Assembly: GCA_902810745.1 (NCBI GenBank)
Contig: CADDYW010000007.1
Location: forward strand, 1-64,000
From: Chloroflexota bacterium
GTDB lineage: Bacteria > Chloroflexota > UBA6077 > FW602-bin22 > CADDYW01
Direction: 5' to 3'
Length of the DNA: 64,000 bases
Within the stretch, counting starts at the first letter, position 1. Each line of letters begins with the position of its first letter. This document shows positions 7,798 to 15,956 of the stretch, piece after piece. A program made the translations under genes and the position numbers. The notes below the pieces were generated by a model that saw only the letters and a program-made list of their open reading frames with translations, was not told where the DNA came from and ran no database searches.

Positions 7798-7827
7798 TTG
7801 ACTGGTGTTCCCCGACGTAGTTACAAT
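7798..7827 (+). promoter_or_regulatory. Sigma-70-type promoter for the small membrane protein gene
   Basis: TTGACT at 7798-7803 and TACAAT at 7822-7827 are separated by 18 bp, directly upstream of AAGGAGG and the GTG at 7853. Confidence 0.6.
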
Positions 7828-7852
7828 AGGCGATAAGGAGGCGACGGGCAAG

Positions 7853-8266
7853 GTGCCGGAGAAATACGAACGCGAGATCGAAGAGATCCTTCGCAAGGTG
7901 TCATTTTCGGCGCCCGAGGGTAGCCATCGTTCCTCCGGCTGGATGAGCGATCTGGCTTCGATCTGGCGGCAACACACTGCCGACGTGTCTCCCACGCGCT
8001 TGCTGGTCCTCGGGATGGTATTGGCGCTGGTTGGCTACTTCCTGCGTGAGCTCGTCCCGGGGCTAGGTTTTCCGACAAGCGTGCTTGCCTTGGCATTTCT
8101 TGTCGGAGGACTGATCCTATCGATGAGCCAACGGAACTCGCGCCAGCCATCTCGCTGGCGTGGACAGGACATCAGCATACCCATGGATACCTTCTGGACC
8201 AGGTTGAAAGAACGCTGGGATAACTGGCGGCGCCGTCGGCGCTGGGACGATCCGGGCTGGCACTGA
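7853..8266 (+). CDS. Small two-helix membrane protein, unknown function
   Basis: About 137 aa. A charged N-terminal helix (PEKYEREIEEILRKV) is followed by a linker, two predicted transmembrane segments (LLVLGMVLALVGYFL and TSVLALAFLVGGLIL, the pair separated by a short loop), and an Arg/Trp-rich cytoplasmic tail (LKERWDNWRRRRRW). I do not recognise a family with a known role. The GTG at 7853 follows AAGGAGG and a good promoter, which supports expression; an in-frame ATG-like reading from 7805 would start inside the promoter. Confidence 0.65.
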   Translation: MPEKYEREIEEILRKVSFSAPEGSHRSSGWMSDLASIWRQHTADVSPTRLLVLGMVLALVGYFLRELVPGLGFPTSVLALAFLVGGLILSMSQRNSRQPSRWRGQDISIPMDTFWTRLKERWDNWRRRRRWDDPGWH

Positions 8267-8371
8267 GTTTCGTTTTCCTCATCGGCAAGCGGTGGGTTGG
8301 TCGACGGGAGTGGTTAGCGTGGCACAGTAGGCTCTCTCGCCCGTTCGCGTGTCGGGTGACGAGGGTAGGCC

Positions 8372-8716
8372 GTGCCCAAAAAGCGCCTCAGCCGAAGTAG
8401 TCTTCTCTGGTTCATCCGCAGCCGCTCATACGTCAGCATCCCGGACATCCGCCGGCGGTTCAACCTCCCGTCCGACAATGAAGTCACCCCGATCCTCGGT
8501 CCCCAGGGGCGAGTGTACGTCGGCTTACCACCAGACGCGGCGCGCATTCTCGGCGAGCTGGTGCGCGATGGGCGCGTTGGACTGGAGCTTGAGCCCGAGA
8601 TTCACGCGCGGGCGGCAACGGGCGTCTATGTCATTCCACATCCGCACGATCGAGCCACGCCGACGGCGGAAGGGGAAGAAGAGGAGACAGACGGTGAGCC
8701 AGCCGCGGCGTCGTGA
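8372..8716 (+). CDS. Small hypothetical protein with possible helix-turn-helix
   Basis: A 114-aa protein starting at GTG 8372. The middle part (SYVSIPDIRRRFNLPSDNE followed by ILGPQGRVYVGLP and an AARILGELVRDGRVGLE helix) looks like a small winged-helix or DNA-binding fold, and the last 20 residues are acidic low complexity. Codon usage fits the neighbourhood. It is convergent with infC, 9 bp apart. I do not recognise a named family. Confidence 0.55.
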   Translation: MPKKRLSRSSLLWFIRSRSYVSIPDIRRRFNLPSDNEVTPILGPQGRVYVGLPPDAARILGELVRDGRVGLELEPEIHARAATGVYVIPHPHDRATPTAEGEEEETDGEPAAAS

Positions 8717-8725
8717 CGGTACGAC

Positions 8726-9304
8726 CTAGCTAACGGGCGTCGTCGGAGGCGACGCCGTCGGAGCCGCGGCGGCCGGTACTGCGCTCGACGAGCGGCCGGT
8801 CGCAGCGGTGAGAATCATCGACATCGTCCGACCTTCGACGACGGGTGGGCGCTCGACGACGGCCACGCCTTGAAGCTTCGCCAGGATCGAGTCCAGTACC
8901 TGGCGACCAAGCTGTGGGTGGGCCATCTGGCGACCCCGGAATCGAACCGTAACCTTGACCTTGTCTCCTTCTTGGAGGAACTTCTGGATCGCCCGGCTTT
9001 TGAAGGCGAGGTCGTGCTCGTCGGTCGACGGGCCCATGCGCACTTCTTTGAGCAGGGCGACCTTCTGGTTCTTGCGCGCGTCGCGCTCTTTCTTCTCTTG
9101 CTCGAACTTATAGCGTCCGTAGTCAAGCAGACGGCAGACCGGGGGAACCGCCGTTGGGGCAACCTCGACAAGGTCGGTGTTATGATCCTGCGCGAGCCGT
9201 AGCGCTTCATAGAGGGGAAGAACGCCAAATTGCTCGCCGTTCTCGCCGATAACCCGGACCTCCCGGGCTCGGATGCGCTCATTGACGCGGAGATCTTTGC
9301 TAAT
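8726..9304 (-). CDS. infC: Translation initiation factor IF-3, AUU start codon
   Basis: IF-3 binds the 30S subunit, checks start-codon/initiator pairing and prevents 50S joining. The frame from 9304 reads ISKDLRVNERIRAREVRVIG, then GVLPLYEALRLAQ, DLVEVAPTAVPPVCRLLDYG, RYKFEQEKKERDARKNQK and the C-terminal domain (EVRMGP, HDLAFKSRAIQKFL, GDKVKVTVRFRGRQ). There is no ATG, GTG or TTG in frame upstream of the conserved N-terminus before the TGA at about 9316; instead ATT at 9304 follows GGAGAGGTGA with 6-nt spacing. AUU is the start codon of infC in Escherichia coli, where IF-3 represses its own translation by rejecting it. Protein length is then 192 aa including an Ala/Pro/Thr-rich tail. rpmI and rplT do not follow; the next gene is convergent. 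Confidence 0.93.
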   Translation of the reverse strand: MSKDLRVNERIRAREVRVIGENGEQFGVLPLYEALRLAQDHNTDLVEVAPTAVPPVCRLLDYGRYKFEQEKKERDARKNQKVALLKEVRMGPSTDEHDLAFKSRAIQKFLQEGDKVKVTVRFRGRQMAHPQLGRQVLDSILAKLQGVAVVERPPVVEGRTMSMILTAATGRSSSAVPAAAAPTASPPTTPVS

Positions 9305-9504
9305 AGGTAGTCACCTCTCCGAAAGATGGCTGGATTTCCGGAACACGCGCTGCGCACCGCGTGTCCATGGACCAGATACAATGACAGCGCCTGCACGACT
9401 ATATCAGCGTTCAGACGCCCGATGTTGAATATACCATGCCCGCTAGCTGATCGTCAACCAGGTGGCGCCACGTCACGCCTGGAGAAGCAAGCGATAGACC
9501 GACC

Positions 9505-9532
9505 TTGACAAAACCCCTGCCGGGCGTAGAAT
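9505..9532 (+). promoter_or_regulatory. Sigma-70-type promoter for the oxidoreductase gene
   Basis: Consensus TTGACA at 9505-9510, 16-bp spacer, TAGAAT at 9527-9532; the ATG of the next gene is at 9566 after AAGGAGAGG. The region back to the infC start holds no gene. Confidence 0.7.
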
Positions 9533-9565
9533 TCGGTCGCCGTACATTGGTAAGGAGAGGGTCCC

Positions 9566-10768
9566 ATGTCAGAACAGGTTGGCTTTGTCACGATGGGAGA
9601 GACGAAGGGCCCGTCAGAGAATATTCCGACGATCGGCGTCGGAGTTCTCGGCTACGCTTTTATGGGCAAAGCCCACACCAACGCCTACAAGAAGCTCCCG
9701 TATATCTTCTGGCCCCCCGCGGCAATTCCACGGCTGATCTCGATTGCTGGCCGCTCGGAGAAGGCGGTCGCTGAGGCCGCGCGCCGCTACGGCTACGAAC
9801 GCTTTACGACGAACTGGCGTGACCTGGTCACGGATCCCGAGATCCAGATCTTCGACAACAGTGGTCCGAACAATCTGCACGCGGAGCCGTGCATCGCCGC
9901 GGCCGAGGCCGGCAAGCACATCATCTGCGAGAAGCCCCTGGCGCGAACCGCGGCCGAGGCCAGGCAGATGCTCGAGGCTGTTCGCACGGCTGGCGTCAAG
10001 CACGCCTGCGCGTTCAACTATCGGTTCGTCCCGGCGGTTCGCCAGGCTCGGCTTCTGATCGAGCAAGGAGCGCTTGGACGGATCTACCACTTTCGCGCTC
10101 GCTACCTTCAGGAGTGGATTGCTGATCCCGAGTTTGCCATGGTCTGGCGACTGGACAAGAGCGTAGCGGGCTCCGGCGCGCTTGGCGACCTCGGAGCACA
10201 CATCATCGATCTGGCGCGATTCCTCGTCGGCGAGCCTCGGGCGGTGAACGGCCTGACGACGACGTTCATCAAGGAGCGACCGCTTGGTGATGGCTCCGGG
10301 CGCAAGGCGACGGTCGACGTCGACGACGCGTTCGTCGCGCTGGTCGAGTTCGAGAACGGCGCCATCGGAACGCTGGAGGCAACGCGCTTCGCCACCGGCC
10401 GGAAGAACCACAACACGTTTGAGATCAACGGGTCCAAGGGAAGCATCAGTTTCAACCTGGAGCGCCTGAATGAGCTCGAGGTGTACCTCAACGACGCCGG
10501 TCCACGCGAAGCGCGCGGCTTTACCGACGTCCTGGTGACCGAGGCATTTCACCCGTTCTACGCAAACTGGTGGCCGCACGGGCACATCATCGGGTGGGAG
10601 CACACCTTCGTTCACGAGATCAATCACCTGATCGAGGCGATCGTGCAGGGGAAGACGGTGGAGCCCTACGGCGCGACGTTTGAAGATGGCTACCGCTGCG
10701 CCGTGATCTGCGATGCGATCGTGCAGTCATCCGAGAACGGCGGCGCCCGTGTTCCGATTGTGTACTAG
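9566..10768 (+). CDS. Gfo/Idh/MocA family NAD(P)-dependent oxidoreductase
   Basis: A 400-aa sugar or cyclitol dehydrogenase. The Rossmann fold starts with [18 protein letters not shown], the cofactor/substrate motif EKP is in IICEKPLAR near residue 135, and the catalytic region [18 protein letters not shown] carries the conserved Asp/His pair (GD...HxxD) of this family. The C-terminal half holds the beta-sheet substrate domain with a conserved [11 protein letters not shown]. Start ATG has AAGGAGAGG 7 nt upstream. It heads a run of same-strand genes (methyltransferase, second oxidoreductase, CYTH protein, aminopeptidase). The substrate cannot be assigned; inositol- and glucose-type sugars are typical. 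Confidence 0.9.
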   Translation: MSEQVGFVTMGETKGPSENIPTIGVGVLGYAFMGKAHTNAYKKLPYIFWPPAAIPRLISIAGRSEKAVAEAARRYGYERFTTNWRDLVTDPEIQIFDNSGPNNLHAEPCIAAAEAGKHIICEKPLARTAAEARQMLEAVRTAGVKHACAFNYRFVPAVRQARLLIEQGALGRIYHFRARYLQEWIADPEFAMVWRLDKSVAGSGALGDLGAHIIDLARFLVGEPRAVNGLTTTFIKERPLGDGSGRKATVDVDDAFVALVEFENGAIGTLEATRFATGRKNHNTFEINGSKGSISFNLERLNELEVYLNDAGPREARGFTDVLVTEAFHPFYANWWPHGHIIGWEHTFVHEINHLIEAIVQGKTVEPYGATFEDGYRCAVICDAIVQSSENGGARVPIVY

Positions 10769-10770
10769 AT

Positions 10771-11568
10771 GTGTTCGATGTCTTCGCCCGCTTCTACGAC
10801 CTCGATACCGAAGGACTAAACGCTGATCTCACCTTCTGGCTCCAGCTGGCCCGCCGCACCGGCGGGCCAGTTCTTGAGGTCGGCTGTGGCACCGGCCGTG
10901 TTCTCATTCCCCTCGCCGAGGCCGGCTTCTCAGTCGTGGGTATCGACGTCTCCCCGGCGATGCTGGCCGTTGCCCGTGAAAAGGTGAAGGCGCGCGGACT
11001 GGATGAGCGGGTCGACCTCGTCGAGTGCAATGCTCTTGACCTGAACCTGGGACGTACCTTCCCGCTCGTTTTCATGGCACTCAACTCATTCGGCCACTTT
11101 GCCGAGCCGGGCGAGCCCGAGCGTGCGCTGGAGCGGATGCGGGCGCACCTCGAACCGGGCGGCCTGCTCGCGCTGGACCTCACCAACCCGACTCCGGGAG
11201 CGTTCGGCGAGACGACGGGTTTGCTCATTCACGAGTACACGCGGCCTGGTCCTTGTCCGGGCTGGCAGACGGTCAAGCTGCGGAGCCAGTGGCAGAGCTT
11301 CGTCGCCCAGCGCATCGAGGTCAGCTGTATCTACGACGAGGTCAGTGCCTCGGGCGAGATTCGCCGAACGCTCGCTCCCTTTGCCCTGCGCTACTTCTAT
11401 CCGCAGGAGCTCCGGCTCCTCTTCGAGCGGGCCGGGCTGGTTCTCGAAGGGATGTACGGTAGCTACGACCTCGACCCGCTCGACGACGACAGTGATCGGC
11501 TGATCCCCATCGGGCGTAATCCTGTGCGCGGGGCCTCGTCGCGTGATCGCCGACAGCGGCACGCGTGA
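10771..11568 (+). CDS. Class I SAM-dependent methyltransferase
   Basis: A 265-aa methyltransferase. Motif I is VLEVGCGTGRVLIPLA, followed by GIDVSPAML (acidic loop), VECNALDL and LEPGGLLALDL. The N-terminal FARFYDLDT start resembles family members described as methyltransferase domain 25. The GTG at 10771 comes two bases after the oxidoreductase stop with no separate ribosome site, implying translational coupling. The last 15 residues are Arg-rich. Target unknown. Confidence 0.82.
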   Translation: MFDVFARFYDLDTEGLNADLTFWLQLARRTGGPVLEVGCGTGRVLIPLAEAGFSVVGIDVSPAMLAVAREKVKARGLDERVDLVECNALDLNLGRTFPLVFMALNSFGHFAEPGEPERALERMRAHLEPGGLLALDLTNPTPGAFGETTGLLIHEYTRPGPCPGWQTVKLRSQWQSFVAQRIEVSCIYDEVSASGEIRRTLAPFALRYFYPQELRLLFERAGLVLEGMYGSYDLDPLDDDSDRLIPIGRNPVRGASSRDRRQRHA

Positions 11569-11710
11569 TCGACGCGCAGCTGTGGAGCTGCCGCCGGGCA
11601 CGGCGCGGAGACCGAAGGCGTGGTGGGCGAGGGAGAGGGCCGGCGTGTCTATTGGAGATCTTTTGGGTTGGCCGGACTGGTCACTCACTGGTTCGTAGGG
11701 AGGAGGAGTC

Positions 11711-12766
11711 ATGCCAGATCTGATCGGCGTCGGAATCGTCGGAACCGGACTGAGCGCGACGATGCACGTTCAGGCGCTCGCACAAGTCCCTGGCGTGAAG
11801 GTGCTGGCGGTCGCGGGAACCTCGAAGGCAAAGGCCGAGGCTTTCGCCGCGCAATATGGCATCCCGGCGGCGTTCGCACGTGTCGAGGATCTCCTGGAGG
11901 CACGCGACATCCGCGCGATTCACCTCTGCACGCCGCCGTTTGCACGCGAATCCTACGTGGTGCAGGCGGCCCGCGCGGGCGTCCACGTCATGATCGAGAA
12001 GCCCATGGCGCGCAACGTCGCCGAGGCTGACCGGATCATCGCCGCCTGTCGCGCGGGTGGGGTGACCCTGGGTGCGATGTTCCAGTTCCGTTTTACGCCT
12101 CTTCCCCGAGCGATCAAGCGGGATCTCGACGCGGGAAGACTCGGGCGCATCTTCCTGGCGGACTGCTACGCGAAGTGGTGGCGTGAGCCATCCTATTACG
12201 CGAACAGCACCTGGCGCGGCCGGCGTGACCTGGAAGGAGGCGCGGTGCTGATCAACCAGGCGATCCACAGCATCGATCTCCTCCAGTGGCTCGCCGGGCC
12301 GGTCCGTCAGGTGGCGGCGCGGGTGACCACGGCCCTGCATCAGATCGAGATGGAAGACGTCGCCGTGGCGACCGTCGAATTCGCATCCGGAGCGCTCGGG
12401 ATGATCGAGGCGAGCACCGCGACCTATCCGGGCTATTCTGAGCGGATCGAGATTCACGGCGAGCGTGGATCGCTCGTTCTGAACCAGGGCGCGGGAGTCG
12501 CGGAGTGGCAGATCAAAGGGGCTGAGCCAGAACGCGTGACTGCTGCCGATCAGCGCGCGGAGTCGGCACGCGACCCCGCCAAGGTTTCGCTTGTCGGCCA
12601 TGTCGCGCAGTTTACCGATTACTACGATGCTTTGCGAGCCGGCCGTCCCCCGACTGTCGACGGCACCGAGGCACGAAAAGCGCTGGAGATTGTGGGGGCG
12701 ATTCAGCTTTCGGGTACTCGAGGCGGCGTCCCGGTGTCATTACCGCTGAAAGACGATGGAAACTGA
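11711..12766 (+). CDS. Gfo/Idh/MocA family oxidoreductase (second paralogue)
   Basis: A 351-aa paralogue of the protein at 9566, with the Rossmann start GVGIVGTGLSATMHVQAL, EKP in MIEKPMARN and the GAVLINQAIHSIDLLQW catalytic helix with the conserved His and Asp. An unusually strong ribosome site (GGGAGGAGGAG) precedes ATG 11711. The 140 bases before it contain nothing recognisable. Its last 11 bases overlap the next gene, so the two are coupled. The likely role is oxidation of a sugar or sugar acid; partner genes for a complete pathway are not seen apart from the first paralogue. Confidence 0.9.
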   Translation: MPDLIGVGIVGTGLSATMHVQALAQVPGVKVLAVAGTSKAKAEAFAAQYGIPAAFARVEDLLEARDIRAIHLCTPPFARESYVVQAARAGVHVMIEKPMARNVAEADRIIAACRAGGVTLGAMFQFRFTPLPRAIKRDLDAGRLGRIFLADCYAKWWREPSYYANSTWRGRRDLEGGAVLINQAIHSIDLLQWLAGPVRQVAARVTTALHQIEMEDVAVATVEFASGALGMIEASTATYPGYSERIEIHGERGSLVLNQGAGVAEWQIKGAEPERVTAADQRAESARDPAKVSLVGHVAQFTDYYDALRAGRPPTVDGTEARKALEIVGAIQLSGTRGGVPVSLPLKDDGN

Positions 12767-13265
12767 GGTCAAGATCGAGGTCGGAAACCTCGATCCCATC
12801 CGCGAGCGACTTCGAGCGCTTGGCGCCAGGTACGTCGGTGCCGTGGACGAGGAGAACGTCTACCTCGATCGCGACGGGGAGCTGACTGCCCGTGATGAGA
12901 GCTTGCGCCTGCGCCGTGACGAGGCGATTCGCCTGACGTGGAAAGGTGCCTCGCACTTTCACCAGGGTATTCTCACCCGTCCCGAGGTGGAGGTGACCGT
13001 CTCGAGCTTCGCGGATGCGCTCCTGATCCTGGAACAGCTCGGGTTTCGCGAGATCGATCGATTGGCAAAACGCCGCGAGACCTGGCAGCTCCCGGGCGTC
13101 CAGGTCACGCTCGACACGCTGGCCTTCGGAACGTTCGTCGAGTTGGAAGGCGACGCGGCGTCGATCGCCACGGCGGCAAACGCACTCGGCCTGGACGTCC
13201 ACCAGGGATTGCCGATGTCGTACCGAAAGCTGCAGCGGGAAAGGCGCCCGACTGGCGGTGTATAA
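12756..13265 (+). CDS. CYTH-domain protein (class IV adenylate cyclase/thiamine-triphosphatase fold)
   Basis: A 169-aa triphosphate-tunnel protein. The hallmark ExExK is at the N-terminus as METEVKIEV. Further charged strands line the tunnel: SLRLRRD, RLTWKGA, RPEVEVTVS, KRRETW and FVELEGD. The length suits the short CyaB-like branch. Members hydrolyse inorganic triphosphate or thiamine triphosphate or make cAMP; sequence alone does not decide. The gene overlaps the previous oxidoreductase by 11 bp and its stop codon lies inside the TATAAT that precedes the aminopeptidase. Confidence 0.88.
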   Translation: METEVKIEVGNLDPIRERLRALGARYVGAVDEENVYLDRDGELTARDESLRLRRDEAIRLTWKGASHFHQGILTRPEVEVTVSSFADALLILEQLGFREIDRLAKRRETWQLPGVQVTLDTLAFGTFVELEGDAASIATAANALGLDVHQGLPMSYRKLQRERRPTGGV

Positions 13266-13266
13266 T
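13261..13266 (+). promoter_or_regulatory. -10 box before leucyl aminopeptidase
   Basis: A perfect TATAAT at 13261-13266, about 47 bp before the aminopeptidase ATG; no good -35 at 17 bp. It could start a separate pepA transcript inside the operon. Confidence 0.4.
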
Positions 13267-13312
13267 CCGGTCAGACAATGAGGTCACTGGTCCGTTGCCA
13301 GGAAGAGGGAAG

Positions 13313-14845
13313 ATGGTGTCCTTGAGCGTCGCGGTCTCGGCGCAGGACCCCGCGGCGTGCGCGGTAGACGCGCTCGTGATCAACGTTTTCGAGGGAGAAA
13401 AGGTCTCCGAATGTACGCTTGCCTCGCTGGATCAGAAGCTGCGGGGAGCGCTCGCACGCCTCGCAGATCTGGGCGAGCTCGATGGCAAGCTGTACCGAAC
13501 TACTCTGGTTCCAACGGAAGGTCTGATCGCGGCGCCACGACTGCTCCTCGTTGGAAGTGGCAAACGCGTCGAGTTCGACAACAATCGCGCGAGGAATGTC
13601 GCCGGTGCGGCAGTTCGGGCGCTCCTGAAACGTCCGATTACGACCGCCGCGATCTGGATTCGCGGTGCTTCTGACGGTGCGAATCTGGCCGCGGCAGTCG
13701 CCAACGGAGCAGTCCTGGCGACATTCGATCCAGGTGAGTACAAGACGAAGCGGGAGGAGCCGCTGCCGCGGCTCTCCCGTCTGACGATCCTCGAGTCGAG
13801 CGTCCAGCGCGCGGGCGCCGCGGAGATCGGAGCGAAGCGCGGGGCGCTGATCGGCGAGGCGGCCAACTTCGCGCGGCATCTTGCCAACGCCCCCGGGAAT
13901 GTCCTTACTCCCGAGAAGCTCGCCGAGGAAGCAGCGCGCGCCGCGTCCGAGTACGGCTTCGCAATCGAGGTGCTCGATCGCGCCCACATGGCTGCTCTCG
14001 GCATGGCTGCGCTCCTGGGCGTCGCCCAGGGCAGCGAGCAGCCCCCGATGACGATTGTCATGTCCTACCGTGGACGGGGGGGAGACGGGTATGATCTTGG
14101 CCTGATCGGCAAGGGAGTGACCTTCGACACGGGCGGCATCTCGATCAAGCCCGCCGAGAATATGTACCTGATGAAGGAGGACATGGCCGGCGCGGCCGCG
14201 ACGATCGGGGCGATGTGCGCGATCGCTCGCCTTGGCTTGCACGTGAACGTACTCGGCGTGGTTCCGGCGGTCGAGAATATGCCCTCGGGCCACGCGATGC
14301 GCCCGGGCGACGTTCTCACCGCGCTGAATGGCAAGACGATCGAGGTACTGAACACTGACGCCGAGGGCAGGATCATCCTCGCCGACGCGCTCTGCTACGC
14401 GCAGCGCCTGGGCGCGAAGCGGATCGTCGACGCGGCGACGCTGACCGGCGCGGTCGTCGTCGCGCTTGGCCACCAGGCCGTTGGCTTGCTCGGCACGCCC
14501 CAGGAGTGGGTCGATCAGGTGAAGGATGCATCGGAGAAGGCTGGCGAACGGCTGTGGCAGCTACCGCTCTTCGACGAGTACGCTCAGCAGCTGAAGAGCG
14601 AGATCGCCGACGTCGCGAATGTCGGGGGGAGAGCAGCCGGAACGATCACCGGGGCGATGTTCATTCGTCAGTTCGTGGACGAGGGCGTCGCCTGGGCACA
14701 CCTCGATATCGCGGGCACGGCCTGGACCGAGAAAGAAGAGCCCTATCTTGCCAAGGGCCCGACCGGCATCCCGCTCCGCACGTTCGTCTCGCTGGCACAG
14801 GCGCTCGAGCAGGGATCGACCCAGCCCGAAGGGACGCCCGAGTAG
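13313..14845 (+). CDS. pepA: Leucyl aminopeptidase (M17 family)
   Basis: Cytosolic di-zinc/manganese exopeptidase that removes N-terminal residues from peptides. 510 aa. The catalytic C-terminal domain shows GKGVTFDTGGISIKP (metal-binding Lys and Asp), MKEDMAGAA, and the NTDAEGRIILADAL signature with the Asp, Glu and Arg of the active site. The N-terminal macro-like domain precedes it, with EAANFARHLANAPGN at the junction. ATG 13313 has AGAGGGAAG upstream; an in-frame reading extends to 12938 but runs over the CYTH gene and is not real. Predicted hexamer by family. Confidence 0.95.
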   Translation: MVSLSVAVSAQDPAACAVDALVINVFEGEKVSECTLASLDQKLRGALARLADLGELDGKLYRTTLVPTEGLIAAPRLLLVGSGKRVEFDNNRARNVAGAAVRALLKRPITTAAIWIRGASDGANLAAAVANGAVLATFDPGEYKTKREEPLPRLSRLTILESSVQRAGAAEIGAKRGALIGEAANFARHLANAPGNVLTPEKLAEEAARAASEYGFAIEVLDRAHMAALGMAALLGVAQGSEQPPMTIVMSYRGRGGDGYDLGLIGKGVTFDTGGISIKPAENMYLMKEDMAGAAATIGAMCAIARLGLHVNVLGVVPAVENMPSGHAMRPGDVLTALNGKTIEVLNTDAEGRIILADALCYAQRLGAKRIVDAATLTGAVVVALGHQAVGLLGTPQEWVDQVKDASEKAGERLWQLPLFDEYAQQLKSEIADVANVGGRAAGTITGAMFIRQFVDEGVAWAHLDIAGTAWTEKEEPYLAKGPTGIPLRTFVSLAQALEQGSTQPEGTPE

Positions 14846-14933
14846 GCGATATCGGGCCTACTGGTTCATTCCCTGCATCGTTCCGGGAAGGCGTCAGAAA
14901 AATCGCTCCGGAAGGACGTTTCCTCTCCTCCGC

Positions 14934-15956
14934 CTATCCTGAAGCCTCCCTCCGCCCGCGCTCTCGAGCGAGGCGGGCGGCGAGCCGAACCGCTTCGACC
15001 ATACTGCTATGGCTGGCGCGACCCTGGCCGGCAATATCGAACGCAGTCCCGTGATCCACTGACGTTCGGATGATCGGCAGACCGGCCGTCGTGTTCACGC
15101 CGGCTTCGAAGCCAAGCATCTTCACCGGAATGTGTCCCTGATCGTGGTACATCGCCACGACAACGTCAAACTCGCCGCGGCTGGCCCGATAGAAGATCGT
15201 GTCGCCTGGCCATGGGCCACTCGCGTCGATGCCTTCTTCGCGAGCTTCGTCGATCGCCGGCTTGATGTGGTCGATCTCCTCGGTGCCAAAGAGGCCGTTC
15301 TCACCCGCGTGGCAGTTGAAACCGGCCACGGCGACGCGCGGCCGGTCGACACCCAGAGACTGGCAAAAACGGTCGGCCAGCCGAATGATCCGCAGGACAC
15401 GCGAGCGATCGACCAGGTCGAGGGCCTGGCGCATCGACACGTGGGTGGTGACGTGGATGACCCGGAGCTTGCCGGCAATCAGCGCCAGCGAGTACTCGCG
15501 CGCCCCGGTCAGCGAGGCGAGCATCTCGGTGTGCCCCGGATAATGAAAGCCTGCCTGATTGAGTGCATCCTTATTCAACGGCGCCGTCGCGATCGCATCG
15601 ACCTTGCCGGCCATCGCCAGCTCGGCGGCCTTGATGACACACTCGGCGGCGGCCTTGCCGGCGGCGGCCTGCACTCTTCCCGTGACGATACTCTGAAGGT
15701 CGTCGGTCGTCGCCTGGAGAAGATCAAGCGTACCGTGGACGTAGCATCCGTCCGAGGGCTCGCGAACCTCGTGGATATCCAGCCTCAAACCGAATGCGGC
15801 GATGGCGCGGCGGAATGTTCCGACGTTGCCAATCGCGAGGGGACGGCACTCCTCGTACAGGCTGGGCTCGTTCATCGCCTTCACGACCACCTCCGGCCCG
15901 ATGCCAGCGGGATCGCCCATGGTTAGCCCGACAATCGGTCGCGTATCCGCGTTCAT
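14934..15956 (-). CDS. PdxA2-type phospho-four-carbon-acid dehydrogenase
   Basis: 340-aa member of the PdxA superfamily with GLTMGDPAGIGPEVV at the N-terminus, the substrate/metal residues in GFHYPGHTEML and THVSMRQAL, and GPWPGDTIFYRA and AMYHDQGHIPVK in the C-terminal half. Classical PdxA makes 3-amino-2-oxopropyl phosphate for vitamin B6, but when paired with a DUF1537 kinase, as here (ATGA overlap with the gene upstream), the family member is known to oxidise 4-phospho-D-erythronate or 4-phospho-threonate. I therefore favour a catabolic role. No decarboxylase, isomerase or DeoR regulator lies next to it. Confidence 0.88.
   Translation of the reverse strand: MNADTRPIVGLTMGDPAGIGPEVVVKAMNEPSLYEECRPLAIGNVGTFRRAIAAFGLRLDIHEVREPSDGCYVHGTLDLLQATTDDLQSIVTGRVQAAAGKAAAECVIKAAELAMAGKVDAIATAPLNKDALNQAGFHYPGHTEMLASLTGAREYSLALIAGKLRVIHVTTHVSMRQALDLVDRSRVLRIIRLADRFCQSLGVDRPRVAVAGFNCHAGENGLFGTEEIDHIKPAIDEAREEGIDASGPWPGDTIFYRASRGEFDVVVAMYHDQGHIPVKMLGFEAGVNTTAGLPIIRTSVDHGTAFDIAGQGRASHSSMVEAVRLAARLARERGRREASG

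Noticed and set aside
8815-9396. 193-residue reading frame overlapping infC
   Set aside because: It is Ser/Arg-rich frame noise opposite to the reading of IF-3; only the infC frame has a recognised fold.
12938-13312. Long N-terminal extension of leucyl aminopeptidase
   Set aside because: The in-frame extension runs through the CYTH gene in another frame and the aminopeptidase has a proper start at ATG 13313; the extra residues show no family match.
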